Assembly (NCBI RefSeq): GCF_002245895.1
Contig: NZ_NPJZ01000001.1
Coordinates: 2,020,501-2,084,500 of the forward strand
From: Rhodococcus sp. OK302
Lineage (GTDB): Bacteria; Actinomycetota; Actinomycetes; Mycobacteriales; Mycobacteriaceae
Direction of reading: 5' to 3'
Length of the DNA: 64,000 bases
Part shown: positions 16,573 through 24,636 of the stretch, one piece after another
How positions within the stretch are numbered: position 1 is the first letter of the stretch
How the letters are laid out: each line of letters begins with the position of its first letter
Position numbers and translations under genes: made by a program
Notes under the pieces: model-generated
Told to the model about the DNA's origin: nothing
Seen by the model: only the letters and a program-made list of their open reading frames with translations
Databases searched by the model: none

Positions 16573-17731
16573 GATCCTTCATCGTCTCGTTCGATCCGGC
16601 GTAGATCCGGGAGATGCGTGCGTCGGCGTACATCTGCGCGATGGGGTATTCGAGAATGTAGCCGTATCCACCATGCAATTGGACGCATCGGTCGATTACC
16701 GCGCACTGCTGATCGGTGAGCCAGTACTTGGCCATGGCTGCGGTTGACGCGTCGAGTTGCCCGACAAGGTATTTGGCTATGCAATCGTCGATGAATGTTC
16801 GGGAGATCTTGGCGATTGCTGCGCATTCAGCTAGCTCGAACCTGGTGTTCTGAAGGTCGAAGAGTGTTTGCCCGAACATGTTTCGGGACTTGGTGTACTC
16901 GATGGTCAGTGCCAGAGCGCGTTCGATCGCAGCGGTGGCGGCCACGCCGCAGATCAGGCGCTCCGGTAGCAACTGCTGCATCAACTGCACAAATCCTGCG
17001 CCCTCACGGTCGCCGAGGAGGTTGGTTGCCGGGACGCGAAGTTGGTCGAAGAACAGTTCGGTGGTGTCCTGGCCCTTCTGTCCGACCTTCTCGAGAATCC
17101 GGCCTCGTTCGAAACCTGTTGTGTTGTCATCGACCTCGGCCACGATCAGCGACACTCCACGGGCTCCGAGCGTCGGATCGGTTTTGGCGGCAATGATCAC
17201 CAGATCGCAGTTCCGCCCGTTCGAGATGAATGTCTTTGCGCCGCTGATCAGGTAGTCGTCGCCGTCGCGGACGGCCCGGGTGGTGATGTTCTGCAGGTCC
17301 GAGCCGGTGCCGGGTTCCGTCATCGCGATGGCGCCGACCCACTCGCCGCTCGCCAGTTTGGGTAGCCAGTGCAGTTTTTGTTCATGGGTGCCGTAGGCAT
17401 TGAGGTAGTGGGGAACGATTCCCGAGTGCACGCCGAGTTGGAGTGAGTGGTCACCGGCCATTACCTGCTGGTGGAACAACACGGCGTCGTGTGCAAACGT
17501 GCCGCCGCCACCGCCGTACTCGGTGGGAATGGACATGCTTGCCAGGCCCAGGGTTCCGAGTTCCCGATACACCGACTTGTCGGGAAATCCTTGATCGGCA
17601 AATCGCTTCTGATGTGGCGTCACATGCTTGTCGAAGAAGTTTTGTGCCAGTTCGGCGACCGCGGCCAGTTCGTCGTCCATCCACGGTGAACGGAATTCGT
17701 CCGTGCGGGTTGCTGTGGATCCTTGCGTCAT
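16553..17731 (-). CDS. Acyl-CoA dehydrogenase
   Basis: The 392-residue FAD enzyme has the family signatures AIAMTEPGTGSDLQNI (FAD-binding region), the middle-domain segment ISGAKTFISNGRNCDLVI, and the C-terminal LHGGYGYILEYPIAQMYADARISRIYAGSNET, which contains the second family signature and the end of the active site. It would carry out the first step of beta-oxidation on an acyl-CoA. GGGAG lies 7 nt before the ATG. It faces the two TetR genes and may share substrates with the neighbouring operon, which ends with an acyl-CoA ligase, but it is transcribed separately. Confidence 0.92.
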   Translation of the reverse strand: MTQGSTATRTDEFRSPWMDDELAAVAELAQNFFDKHVTPHQKRFADQGFPDKSVYRELGTLGLASMSIPTEYGGGGGTFAHDAVLFHQQVMAGDHSLQLGVHSGIVPHYLNAYGTHEQKLHWLPKLASGEWVGAIAMTEPGTGSDLQNITTRAVRDGDDYLISGAKTFISNGRNCDLVIIAAKTDPTLGARGVSLIVAEVDDNTTGFERGRILEKVGQKGQDTTELFFDQLRVPATNLLGDREGAGFVQLMQQLLPERLICGVAATAAIERALALTIEYTKSRNMFGQTLFDLQNTRFELAECAAIAKISRTFIDDCIAKYLVGQLDASTAAMAKYWLTDQQCAVIDRCVQLHGGYGYILEYPIAQMYADARISRIYAGSNETMKDLIARSL

Positions 17732-17795
17732 CGTCGTTCTCCCGGTCGGTGCAGTGCGACCCGTACGTGGGACGCTCCATCAATCATCCACACTG

Positions 17796-17810
17796 TTGAC
17801 GAAGTGTCAA
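17796..17810. promoter_or_regulatory. Short inverted repeat upstream of the acyl-CoA dehydrogenase
   Basis: TTGACGAAGTGTCAA has 5-bp arms around 5 bases, 65 bp upstream of the acyl-CoA dehydrogenase start, in the region shared with the divergent FUSC gene. It could be an operator or a -35 region on either strand. The arms are short, so this is weak. Confidence 0.3.
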
Positions 17811-17923
17811 TAAGCCGCACGTGGCTGGACCCGCTGCGCGGTGGGCTGTACCGCAGGACAAGAATGGGATGACACAGATAGGGATGCTCACCATTCGAGA
17901 TACGACGGCACGAAGGACAGATA

Positions 17924-19642
17924 GTGGACCCCGATGAAGTACGACCAGGGGTTGCCGCAGTGCCAGTGCCACGTCCGGCCCGCAGCGTCCTGTTCGGACT
18001 ACCACCGGTCGGAAACAGATTTCCCGGAGCAGTCCGAGTAGCGCTTGCCCTGGCGATACCGGCGACCATCGCGACACTCTTGGGCTACGGCTCCTCGTCA
18101 CTGCTGGTCGGCTTGGGAGCCTTCGCGTCGATCTACGGCGAGGGCCGCCCGTATCGGAGCCGATGGAAGGCAGTCGGTATCGCAGCCTTGGCGCTGACGG
18201 CGCTCTCGTTCATCGGCGCCTCGGTAGGCGAACCCGTTCATCGTGCGATTTCGGAGGGATCATCGGAAACTCTTCTGGTGCTCGTCGTTCTTGTCATGGC
18301 TGTCGTCGTGTCGACGTGTGCGTTCACCGTTGACGCACTTCGGCTGGGGCCACCGGGAGCGTTCTTTCTGCTTCTGACGACCGAGATCAGTTCGGTTATT
18401 GCGACGCCCGGGCAACCGCCCCGGGAAGTTGCCTTGTGGACTGCGGTGGGTGGCGCGAGTGCGCTGGCTGTGTCCATGGCGGGAATCCTGTGGGCGCCCC
18501 GAGCAGTGGAGAAGAACGCTGTCCGAGCCGCTGTTGCCGCCGTCGAAGAGTACGTTGCCGCACAACCGAATTACCGCCCGCCGGAGTCGGTGAGGGACAA
18601 GCGTCACGCGGCAGCACTGCGACTGCACGACGCCTGGCAGTGCTTGTACCGCGGCGGAATCGTCGGGACGGAGCACCCTCTCGCTCGCGAACTGGAACGC
18701 GCCCAGATAGTGATGGCGAGGACTATCTCCAGCGATCATGATCCGGAGTTGCTGACGGACCCCGCATTCGACGTCGACGACATCGGAGCGCACCCGCCGT
18801 TGCCGGATCCGAAAATTCGATACAGATTCTTGCGAGCGTGTAATCCGTCGAGTCGTGCGACGATAACCGCTCTGCGTTTGTTGGTGGCCTGTACCGTCGC
18901 CGGCAGCCTGACGGTTCTGCTCGGAATCGACAGGCCGGACTGGGCTGTGATCGCTGCGGCGATGGTTCTTCATCAAGGACCGGATCGAATTCTGGGAACG
19001 TATCGCGGCATTCACCGGATCGGCGGGACCATTCTGGGACTACTGGTGCTCGGCGCGGTGTATTTGTGGAGTCCGACGGGCCTCGTGCTCGTCGCGGTAC
19101 TCGCGGTTCTCATGCTGGGTATCGAGATGTTTCTCGTGCGAAACTATGGCGTCGCAGTCATTTTCATCACCCCGATGGCCATTCTTCTCGGTGCGGCCGG
19201 TGGTGCTCACGGAACAGTTGAGCACTTGATCCTGAGTCGAATGCTGGAAACTGCCGTCGGAGTAGCGGTGGCGTTGATTGTGTTGTGGGGCGTCGGCCGC
19301 CATGCGCATCGGCGAACCTTGACCTGGGTTGACGCCCGAGCGCGCAGTGTCCTGCACAAGCTGCTCACCGAAATTCGAACAAGGCACTATGCAACGCAGG
19401 CAAATTGGTCGGAACTATCCGAGTTGCGTCGTGACTTGGATTTCGAACTGCGGGGCAGTGCGATGGCAGGAATCGATGCTGCACACAACGAGCCGGAGTG
19501 GGCTACGCAGCGGTGGGCGGAGCACACCGATCTCCACCATCTGGGGTCTGATGTGCTGCATAGGCTTTGGTTCGGTACACAGGTTTCCAGGCCGCACCTC
19601 GAAGAATGGGAATCGCGCTACCTGCGCTTGGACTCCGTGTGA
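17924..19642 (+). CDS. FUSC-family membrane protein (aromatic acid exporter-like)
   Basis: The 572-residue protein has two blocks of membrane helices, at about residues 36-195 and 325-455, each followed by a cytoplasmic segment. This is the layout of FUSC/YccS/AaeB-type proteins. Hydrophobic runs such as TLLVLVVLVMAVVVSTCAF are clear. Family members are implicated in export of aromatic acids or similar compounds. AAGGA lies 7 nt before the GTG start. The last 25 bp overlap the convergent ECF sigma gene. A transport role is likely; the substrate is unknown. Confidence 0.85.
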   Translation: MDPDEVRPGVAAVPVPRPARSVLFGLPPVGNRFPGAVRVALALAIPATIATLLGYGSSSLLVGLGAFASIYGEGRPYRSRWKAVGIAALALTALSFIGASVGEPVHRAISEGSSETLLVLVVLVMAVVVSTCAFTVDALRLGPPGAFFLLLTTEISSVIATPGQPPREVALWTAVGGASALAVSMAGILWAPRAVEKNAVRAAVAAVEEYVAAQPNYRPPESVRDKRHAAALRLHDAWQCLYRGGIVGTEHPLARELERAQIVMARTISSDHDPELLTDPAFDVDDIGAHPPLPDPKIRYRFLRACNPSSRATITALRLLVACTVAGSLTVLLGIDRPDWAVIAAAMVLHQGPDRILGTYRGIHRIGGTILGLLVLGAVYLWSPTGLVLVAVLAVLMLGIEMFLVRNYGVAVIFITPMAILLGAAGGAHGTVEHLILSRMLETAVGVAVALIVLWGVGRHAHRRTLTWVDARARSVLHKLLTEIRTRHYATQANWSELSELRRDLDFELRGSAMAGIDAAHNEPEWATQRWAEHTDLHHLGSDVLHRLWFGTQVSRPHLEEWESRYLRLDSV

Positions 19643-20559
19643 TCGAGTCCTGATACGCCGCTGAGCTTGTCCGGATTGGCCAGATCGTAGGCCGCGCACA
19701 CGACACCGCCGCGAACTGTGAATCCTGCAACGCGCATCGGGAACGGCGGGTGGTCGTCGTCGCCGGGGGAGTCGGCGATGACGCAGCCGAGTTGACCGTT
19801 GACCATGGCCGGCGAAATCGACATCACCGCGTTCAGTCCGTACTTGCGTACCAGTCCCAGGTAGAACCGTGCGACCCGATCGCTGCCGCGCACGATATTG
19901 ACTGCGGTGCGGGTCTTTCCGTCGGCGTCGCCGATCAATACGGCATCCGGGTCGAGTGCTGCGATCACATCATCCAAGTTTCCGCCGGCGATGGCCGCGA
20001 CCAAGCGTTCCACTGCTGCCGAATGTTCCTCGCTCCCTACTGGTTCGGGAGCCGCGGATGCGGCCTTGCGTGCGCGTGACGCCAGTTGGCGAGCGGCAGC
20101 AATTTCGATGCCCAGGATTCGGGCGATATCGGCGAACGGCACGTCGAAGCCGTCGTGCAGGACAAACGCGACTCGTTGCGCGGGCGTGAGGGTGTCGAGA
20201 ACGATCAGTGCGGCTAGCCGGCTCTCTTCCTGCTGCACGACGTAGTCGAGTGGATCGGGAGGTGAGGATGCCGAGATCGACGTGACGATCGGTTCTGGAA
20301 GCCACTGTCCCACATAACTTTCTCGACGAACAGCCGCAGATTTCAGGCGATCGAGGCAGATTCTCCCGACGACGGTGGTGAGCCACGCGCGTAGTTCCCG
20401 AATCTCGTGCCCGGCAGTCTTTTCGGATTCTGCATTCTGTAGCCGTATCCACGACTCCTGCACGGCGTCCTGGGCATCGCTGAAACTACCGGTCAGGCGG
20501 TACGCGACGGCCATCAGATGGCCGCGGTGTGATTCGAAGGCCTGTGTGGTCGTCGGCAT
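19618..20559 (-). CDS. ECF41/SigJ-type RNA polymerase sigma factor
   Basis: The protein of about 313 residues has ECF sigma region 2 (GHLMAVAYRLTGSFSDAQDAVQESWIRL) and region 4 (LTPAQRVAFVLHDGFDVPFADIARILG). A C-terminal SnoaL-like extension of ~120 residues follows, starting at about residue 190, as in SigJ/ECF41 factors, where it modulates activity in place of an anti-sigma factor. Spacing from GAAGG favours the second ATG (20559) over 20565. An ECF41-type promoter lies at 2947-2973, in front of a carboxymuconolactone-decarboxylase-like gene. The local divergent gene is an LLM oxidoreductase. Confidence 0.9.
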   Translation of the reverse strand: MPTTTQAFESHRGHLMAVAYRLTGSFSDAQDAVQESWIRLQNAESEKTAGHEIRELRAWLTTVVGRICLDRLKSAAVRRESYVGQWLPEPIVTSISASSPPDPLDYVVQQEESRLAALIVLDTLTPAQRVAFVLHDGFDVPFADIARILGIEIAAARQLASRARKAASAAPEPVGSEEHSAAVERLVAAIAGGNLDDVIAALDPDAVLIGDADGKTRTAVNIVRGSDRVARFYLGLVRKYGLNAVMSISPAMVNGQLGCVIADSPGDDDHPPFPMRVAGFTVRGGVVCAAYDLANPDKLSGVSGLDHTESKRR

Positions 20560-20613
20560 GTACATCCTTCGAGTCTAGTGAGGTTCCGCGCGCGCAACAT
20601 GGCGGTAGGTAGG

Positions 20614-20619
20614 TACTCT
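20614..20619 (+). promoter_or_regulatory. -10 element TACTCT for a leaderless LLM oxidoreductase mRNA
   Basis: TACTCT ends 7 nt before the ATG at 20626. It supports that start over the longer frame beginning at 20578, part of which would lie upstream of the predicted transcript. Confidence 0.5.
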
Positions 20620-20625
20620 CGCCAC

Positions 20626-21612
20626 ATGCGATTCGGACTGTTCGTACCTCAAGGCTGGCGTCTCGACCTGGTCGGCATCGACCCCGCTCAGCAATGGGAG
20701 GTTATGCGCGACTTCACGCTGCGTGCCGAAGCGGGCCCGTGGGAGTCGGTCTGGGTGTACGACCACTTCCATACGGTCCCGGCTCCGACGGAAGAAGCCA
20801 CGCACGAGGCGTGGACTCTGATGGCCGCGCTCGCCGCATCGACGTCGAGCATCCGGCTCGGTCAGATGTGTACGGCCATGGGTTACCGCAACCCGGCCTA
20901 CCTGGCCAAGGTTGCCGCCACTACGGACTTGATCAGCGGTGGGCGCGTCGAGATGGGAATCGGCGGCGGCTGGTACGAGCACGAGTGGAATGCCTACGGC
21001 TACGGGTTCCCCTCCGCCGGTGAACGTCTCGGTCGGCTCGACGAGGGCATTCAGATTTTCCGTCAGGCCTGGTCCGCGGGCACTGCGACGCTGGACGGCA
21101 AGTACTACCAGGTCGACGGCGCCATCTGCCGTCCGCTTCCGTTGCAGGAGGGAGGAATTCCCTTGTGGATCGCCGGTGGTGGCGAGAAGGTCACGCTGAA
21201 GATCGCGGCAAAGTACGCGCAGTACACCAACTTCGACGGCACACCGGAAGTTTTTGCCCGCAAGTCGGAGATCCTGAAGAAGCACTGCGACACAGTGGGT
21301 ACCGATTTCGACGCCATCGTGCGCTCGGCGAACTACAACGTCGCGATCGGTGCAACGGAAGCAGAAGTGGCGCAGCGACTGGAAACGCTGAAGTCTCGTC
21401 TGACGCCGCTGGTCGGTGAGGCCGCGGCCGACGCGTCGCTGGCCGCCTTCCGCGGAATGCCGGCAGTGGGAACCCCCGAACAGATCATCGAGAATCTGTC
21501 GGCACTCAAAGCACAAGGGCTCGAATACGGAATCTTCTACTTCCCCGAGGCCGCCTACGACACGTCGGGCATCGAATTGTTCGAACGCGAAGTACTGCCG
21601 GCTCTCCGCTAG
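20626..21612 (+). CDS. LLM-class (luciferase-like) probable F420-dependent oxidoreductase
   Basis: From the ATG at 20626 the protein has 328 residues and begins MRFGLFVPQGWRLDL, the usual N-terminal strand of luciferase-like monooxygenases. Further matches are IRLGQMCTAMGYRNPAYLAKV, DLISGGRVEMGIGGGWYEHEW (the diagnostic GGGW..E segment) and IPLWIAGGGEK. Actinobacterial members of this subgroup mostly use coenzyme F420 rather than FMN. The substrate is unknown. The stop codon lies inside a 28-bp tandem repeat. Confidence 0.9.
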   Translation: MRFGLFVPQGWRLDLVGIDPAQQWEVMRDFTLRAEAGPWESVWVYDHFHTVPAPTEEATHEAWTLMAALAASTSSIRLGQMCTAMGYRNPAYLAKVAATTDLISGGRVEMGIGGGWYEHEWNAYGYGFPSAGERLGRLDEGIQIFRQAWSAGTATLDGKYYQVDGAICRPLPLQEGGIPLWIAGGGEKVTLKIAAKYAQYTNFDGTPEVFARKSEILKKHCDTVGTDFDAIVRSANYNVAIGATEAEVAQRLETLKSRLTPLVGEAAADASLAAFRGMPAVGTPEQIIENLSALKAQGLEYGIFYFPEAAYDTSGIELFEREVLPALR

Positions 21613-21668
21613 AGGGAATCGCGTCCGCGAAGGCCGCTAGAGGGAATCGCGTTCGCGAAGGCCGCTAG
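21606..21668. repeat. 28-bp tandem repeat, about 2.3 copies, spanning the LLM stop codon
   Basis: CCGCTAGAGGGAATCGCG starts at 21606 and 21634, and CCGCTAG again at 21662, a period of 28. The first copy contains the last codons and the TAG stop of the oxidoreductase. The array fills most of the gap to the convergent DUF3239 gene. Confidence 0.9.
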
Positions 21669-21680
21669 ACAAAAACCGCG

Positions 21681-22343
21681 TTAGCGCAGGTTGTCCGGGA
21701 GGTCGGCCGGATCGACCAGGACGCGGCGTTCGGGGTGGGTGCGAACTTCCTCGGAATCAGAGATTCGGCTCTGGAGGAATTTCCACTCACTGTCGCTGAT
21801 CGCGCCCACCGCTCGGGCGAGTACCGCCGAGTCCTTGGTTCCCCATTCGATCGGCATCGGGCTGACCATCTCCCAGACGGCGTCCTTGCTCCGAGTGGAA
21901 CGATCCGAGCGCAGGGCTACCGACGGAATGCGATCGCCGACCTTCCACTTCGGGTTGAGCCGGACATTACGGCTGACCAGTGCGTATTTGGGTGTTCCCG
22001 CCGCCGGCTTCGCGATATCGATCAGCGCGGTCAATGTCGCAGCTCGGGGATGGATCTCGCTCACGATCGCGGGGACCAGAGGATTCTCGCGATACAACTT
22101 TTCGGCGTTGCCTACCTTGCGTGGTGCCCACAACGCAACACCCAGCGAGCTGAGGGCTCCGATGACCAATACAGCGCCGACGATGATGGACCAGACGTCT
22201 CCCACGAGGATCAGCCAGGTTCCTCCGGCGGCCAGCAACACGGCGAAGATCACCGCAGAAATTTGCAGACGACGAACGTCGGCCAACGTGTCGTTGACGG
22301 ACCTCGCGTGAGCTTTGTCGACGGTGAACTCGAATTCAGCCAC
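21681..22343 (-). CDS. DUF3239 membrane protein
   Basis: The 220-residue protein has an N-terminal cytoplasmic helix, then two adjacent membrane helices at about residues 28-72 (ISAVIFAVLLAAGGTWLILV and IIVGAVLVIGALSSLGVAL). A conserved soluble region of ~140 residues includes WKVGDRIPSVALRSDRS and ISDSEWKFLQSRI. This matches the actinobacterial DUF3239 family of unknown function. It starts at GTG 22343 with GAAGGA upstream. Confidence 0.82.
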   Translation of the reverse strand: MAEFEFTVDKAHARSVNDTLADVRRLQISAVIFAVLLAAGGTWLILVGDVWSIIVGAVLVIGALSSLGVALWAPRKVGNAEKLYRENPLVPAIVSEIHPRAATLTALIDIAKPAAGTPKYALVSRNVRLNPKWKVGDRIPSVALRSDRSTRSKDAVWEMVSPMPIEWGTKDSAVLARAVGAISDSEWKFLQSRISDSEEVRTHPERRVLVDPADLPDNLR

Positions 22344-22361
22344 TGATGTATTCCTTCGAAG

Positions 22362-22393
22362 GTGGAACTGCGGTGGTGGAACTGCGGTGGTGG
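22362..22393. repeat. 14-bp tandem repeat, 2.3 copies
   Basis: GTGGAACTGCGGTG occurs at 22362-22375 and 22376-22389, followed by a partial GTGG. It lies just upstream of the DUF3239 start and merges into the terminator hairpin of the peptidase gene. Confidence 0.85.
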
Positions 22394-22423
22394 TGGTCCC
22401 TGAGATTTTCAGGGGCCACCACC
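22389..22423 (-). terminator. Hairpin downstream of the M19 peptidase gene
   Basis: A 15-bp stem (22389-22403 with 22409-22423) contains one G-T pair and a 5-base loop. It begins 8 bp beyond the peptidase stop on the minus strand. No clear T run follows, so termination strength is uncertain. Confidence 0.55.
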
Positions 22424-22430
22424 AGCGTAG

Positions 22431-24536
22431 CTAGTTCCGCGCGCGCTCCCACATCTGCAGGTAGGCCTCGGCGCCTCGGCTCATGTCGTCGATGATCGTG
22501 TCACCGTCAGGCCCACCCGCGATACGCATGTCGGCAATCCAGTCGGGAATCAGTCCGTACTGCGCGACACCGTCGGTATTGACATCGAAGACGCGGGTTC
22601 CGGCATGCTGCTTGTCCATGACGGTGCCGTCGAATGCGGTGTACGGGTACTGCAGGGGATTGACGTCCGCATCGCCTCGGGGCGCTGCCTGGGGCCCGAA
22701 CCCGTTGGTGTCGGCGCCGTATCCGAAACCGAAGTAGTAGTCGTCACTACGCATTTCCCGAGCTTCTCGCCACGCCTGGATGAAACCCTTTTCCTTGGGT
22801 TTGCCGTCGGTCTCGGATGTGCCGTCGGACGATTCCAGTTGACCGGCATAGAGAGCCACGAAACCGCCGAGTGCGTAAATCCGCTTGTAATAGCTGGGGT
22901 CACTCCAGCTGTGGCTCGACACGACGCCCGAGTAGTGGGCAGCTTCGAGCATGGTGAGGGCGTCGTCAGCAGCCTTGACACTCAAATGGTCGATGTCGAC
23001 GATCATTCCGCGGTCCATCAAACCCTGGATCATGTGCTCGCCCAACGAGGTCAGTCCGCGTGAATTGCATTGCGGGCCGGCCGGGTACACCGGGAGTGTC
23101 ACGCCGGGCGGAAGCATCCCGATCAGATTTTGGGCGCCGTCCACCTTGGTGGGCAGCTCGTTGTCCTCAGCGACACCTTGGCAGGGCTCGGACTGCCAGA
23201 ACTCTCCGGTGCCCAGGTAGTTACCGATATTGACGGCAACTCCGGTAATGCCTCCGTCGAAGCGTGTTCCACCGAGTGCATTGTCGAATTTGTGCGTCAC
23301 GATCATCTGCCGGACGCCCAGATCGTAGAGTTCGTCCAAACCTTGGTCGATGTCGTTTTCGTCGCACTGCGCTACACCGTTGCGGAGGGAGCAGCCGAAC
23401 GGCTCCGAAACCTCGACGCCCAATGTGACGGCGAGCTTTCCGTCCGCCGCAACCTGCCTGGCCTCGGCAGGGGAGCTCACGATACGGAACCAGCCGCGTC
23501 CCGGCCCGCCGTACTGCGCGTCGATGTAGTCCTGGAGTTCACGGGTCTGCTCGGCCTGAATGCGCACCGTTTCCATCTCGTTGCACGGATTGCGCTTACT
23601 GGGATACAGCTCGCACAGAACACGGTTGGCTACAAAAAGATTGGTGAAGATACGCAGTCCGCCGCGCCATGCTCGCTCAACCCACTTGTAGTACGTCTGC
23701 TCGTGGGTCAGGGAGTCCTGGGCCGGCCAATCCGCGAAGGTGGGCCAACCGGTGGTGTCGTGGGTTTCGAACGGGTTGCCGTAGGAGAGAACGTTTTCCA
23801 GGAGGGCGGGCATACCGTTGGGCTGGTGGTCCGGGCAGTCGACCAGTGCCGCGGTCACGCCCTGAGGATCGAAAGGCTTTCCGCAGTGCAGGTTTCCGCC
23901 CATGAACTCGGAAGCATTCATGTGTACGTGTGTGTCGATGAATCCGCGTACTTCACCGCCCAGTCCGATCTCGGTGGGATTGCCGGTGGCATTGACTTCG
24001 GATTCCGGGAAATCGGCACAGCCGGTGCGAGGAACCAGGGTGAACGAACCGGTATCCGGTTGGCTTCCGGGTTCGGCCATCGCCAAGGCATTGTCACGGG
24101 TGACCAACTGTCGGCCGTTCGTGGTGGCGGTGAGGACAAAGTTCTCGTCGCTGGACATCACGGTCCAGTCCGTCATCGGAGTTGCGGCCGCAGTGGCGAC
24201 CACAGTGTTGGTTCCGTCGTGGGCCAGCATGGACCCGTCGACGCCGTAGAACATGAACCGGCCCAGTTGCGCCGCATGGAGTCGGAACGGTTCAGCTTCG
24301 TCGGCGGACGCGCGATCCGCGCGATACCCGGCGGCGTCGCGTCGCACGAAGTCGCCGGACGCGCTCTGCACGGCGTAGCAACCGTTGGCGAGCTGGTACA
24401 CCGTGTTGTCCGGGGCGCTCGGGGCTGCCGTGCCGACGCCGGTGACCGCGACGAGCAACGTCGTGGCCAGCAGCGAAGCCGTCAGAAGTGCAACGACTCC
24501 GCCCGGTCGACCACGTAGACGTGTAATTGAGCGCAT
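22431..24536 (-). CDS. Secreted M19-type (membrane dipeptidase-like) metallopeptidase
   Basis: The 701-residue protein begins with a Sec signal (basic MRSITRLRGR, hydrophobic core, then TGVGTAAPSAPD). A ~130-residue N-terminal region, possibly beta-trefoil-like, is followed by an amidohydrolase/M19 domain. That domain opens with FIDTHVHMN (zinc-binding HxH), and later shows VTHKFDNALGG, VDIDHLSVKA and GVVSSHSWSDPSYY, the histidine positions expected in renal-dipeptidase-like enzymes. It probably acts on peptides or other amides outside the cell. GGGAG lies 6 nt before the ATG at 24536, so the longer frame to 24605 is not used. A 14-bp palindrome precedes the gene. Confidence 0.85.
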   Translation of the reverse strand: MRSITRLRGRPGGVVALLTASLLATTLLVAVTGVGTAAPSAPDNTVYQLANGCYAVQSASGDFVRRDAAGYRADRASADEAEPFRLHAAQLGRFMFYGVDGSMLAHDGTNTVVATAAATPMTDWTVMSSDENFVLTATTNGRQLVTRDNALAMAEPGSQPDTGSFTLVPRTGCADFPESEVNATGNPTEIGLGGEVRGFIDTHVHMNASEFMGGNLHCGKPFDPQGVTAALVDCPDHQPNGMPALLENVLSYGNPFETHDTTGWPTFADWPAQDSLTHEQTYYKWVERAWRGGLRIFTNLFVANRVLCELYPSKRNPCNEMETVRIQAEQTRELQDYIDAQYGGPGRGWFRIVSSPAEARQVAADGKLAVTLGVEVSEPFGCSLRNGVAQCDENDIDQGLDELYDLGVRQMIVTHKFDNALGGTRFDGGITGVAVNIGNYLGTGEFWQSEPCQGVAEDNELPTKVDGAQNLIGMLPPGVTLPVYPAGPQCNSRGLTSLGEHMIQGLMDRGMIVDIDHLSVKAADDALTMLEAAHYSGVVSSHSWSDPSYYKRIYALGGFVALYAGQLESSDGTSETDGKPKEKGFIQAWREAREMRSDDYYFGFGYGADTNGFGPQAAPRGDADVNPLQYPYTAFDGTVMDKQHAGTRVFDVNTDGVAQYGLIPDWIADMRIAGGPDGDTIIDDMSRGAEAYLQMWERARN

Positions 24537-24590
24537 GCATGACTCCCGGCCGTTGAACACAACTGTGACACGGGGCACCATACCGACAAA

Positions 24591-24604
24591 TGGACGTACG
24601 TCCA
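24591..24604. promoter_or_regulatory. Perfect 14-bp palindrome upstream of the M19 peptidase
   Basis: TGGACGTACGTCCA is perfectly symmetrical and lies 55 bp upstream of the peptidase start, the only promoter in this gap. It looks like a TetR-family operator, but no regulator gene is adjacent, so it would be controlled in trans. Confidence 0.55.
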
Positions 24605-24636
24605 ATTAATATTTGAAACTTGTTACAGAATCGTGT

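Noticed and set aside
23070..24518. 482-codon plus-strand open frame across the secreted peptidase gene
   Set aside because: The minus strand encodes a clear signal peptide and M19 motifs; the plus frame shows no recognisable domain.
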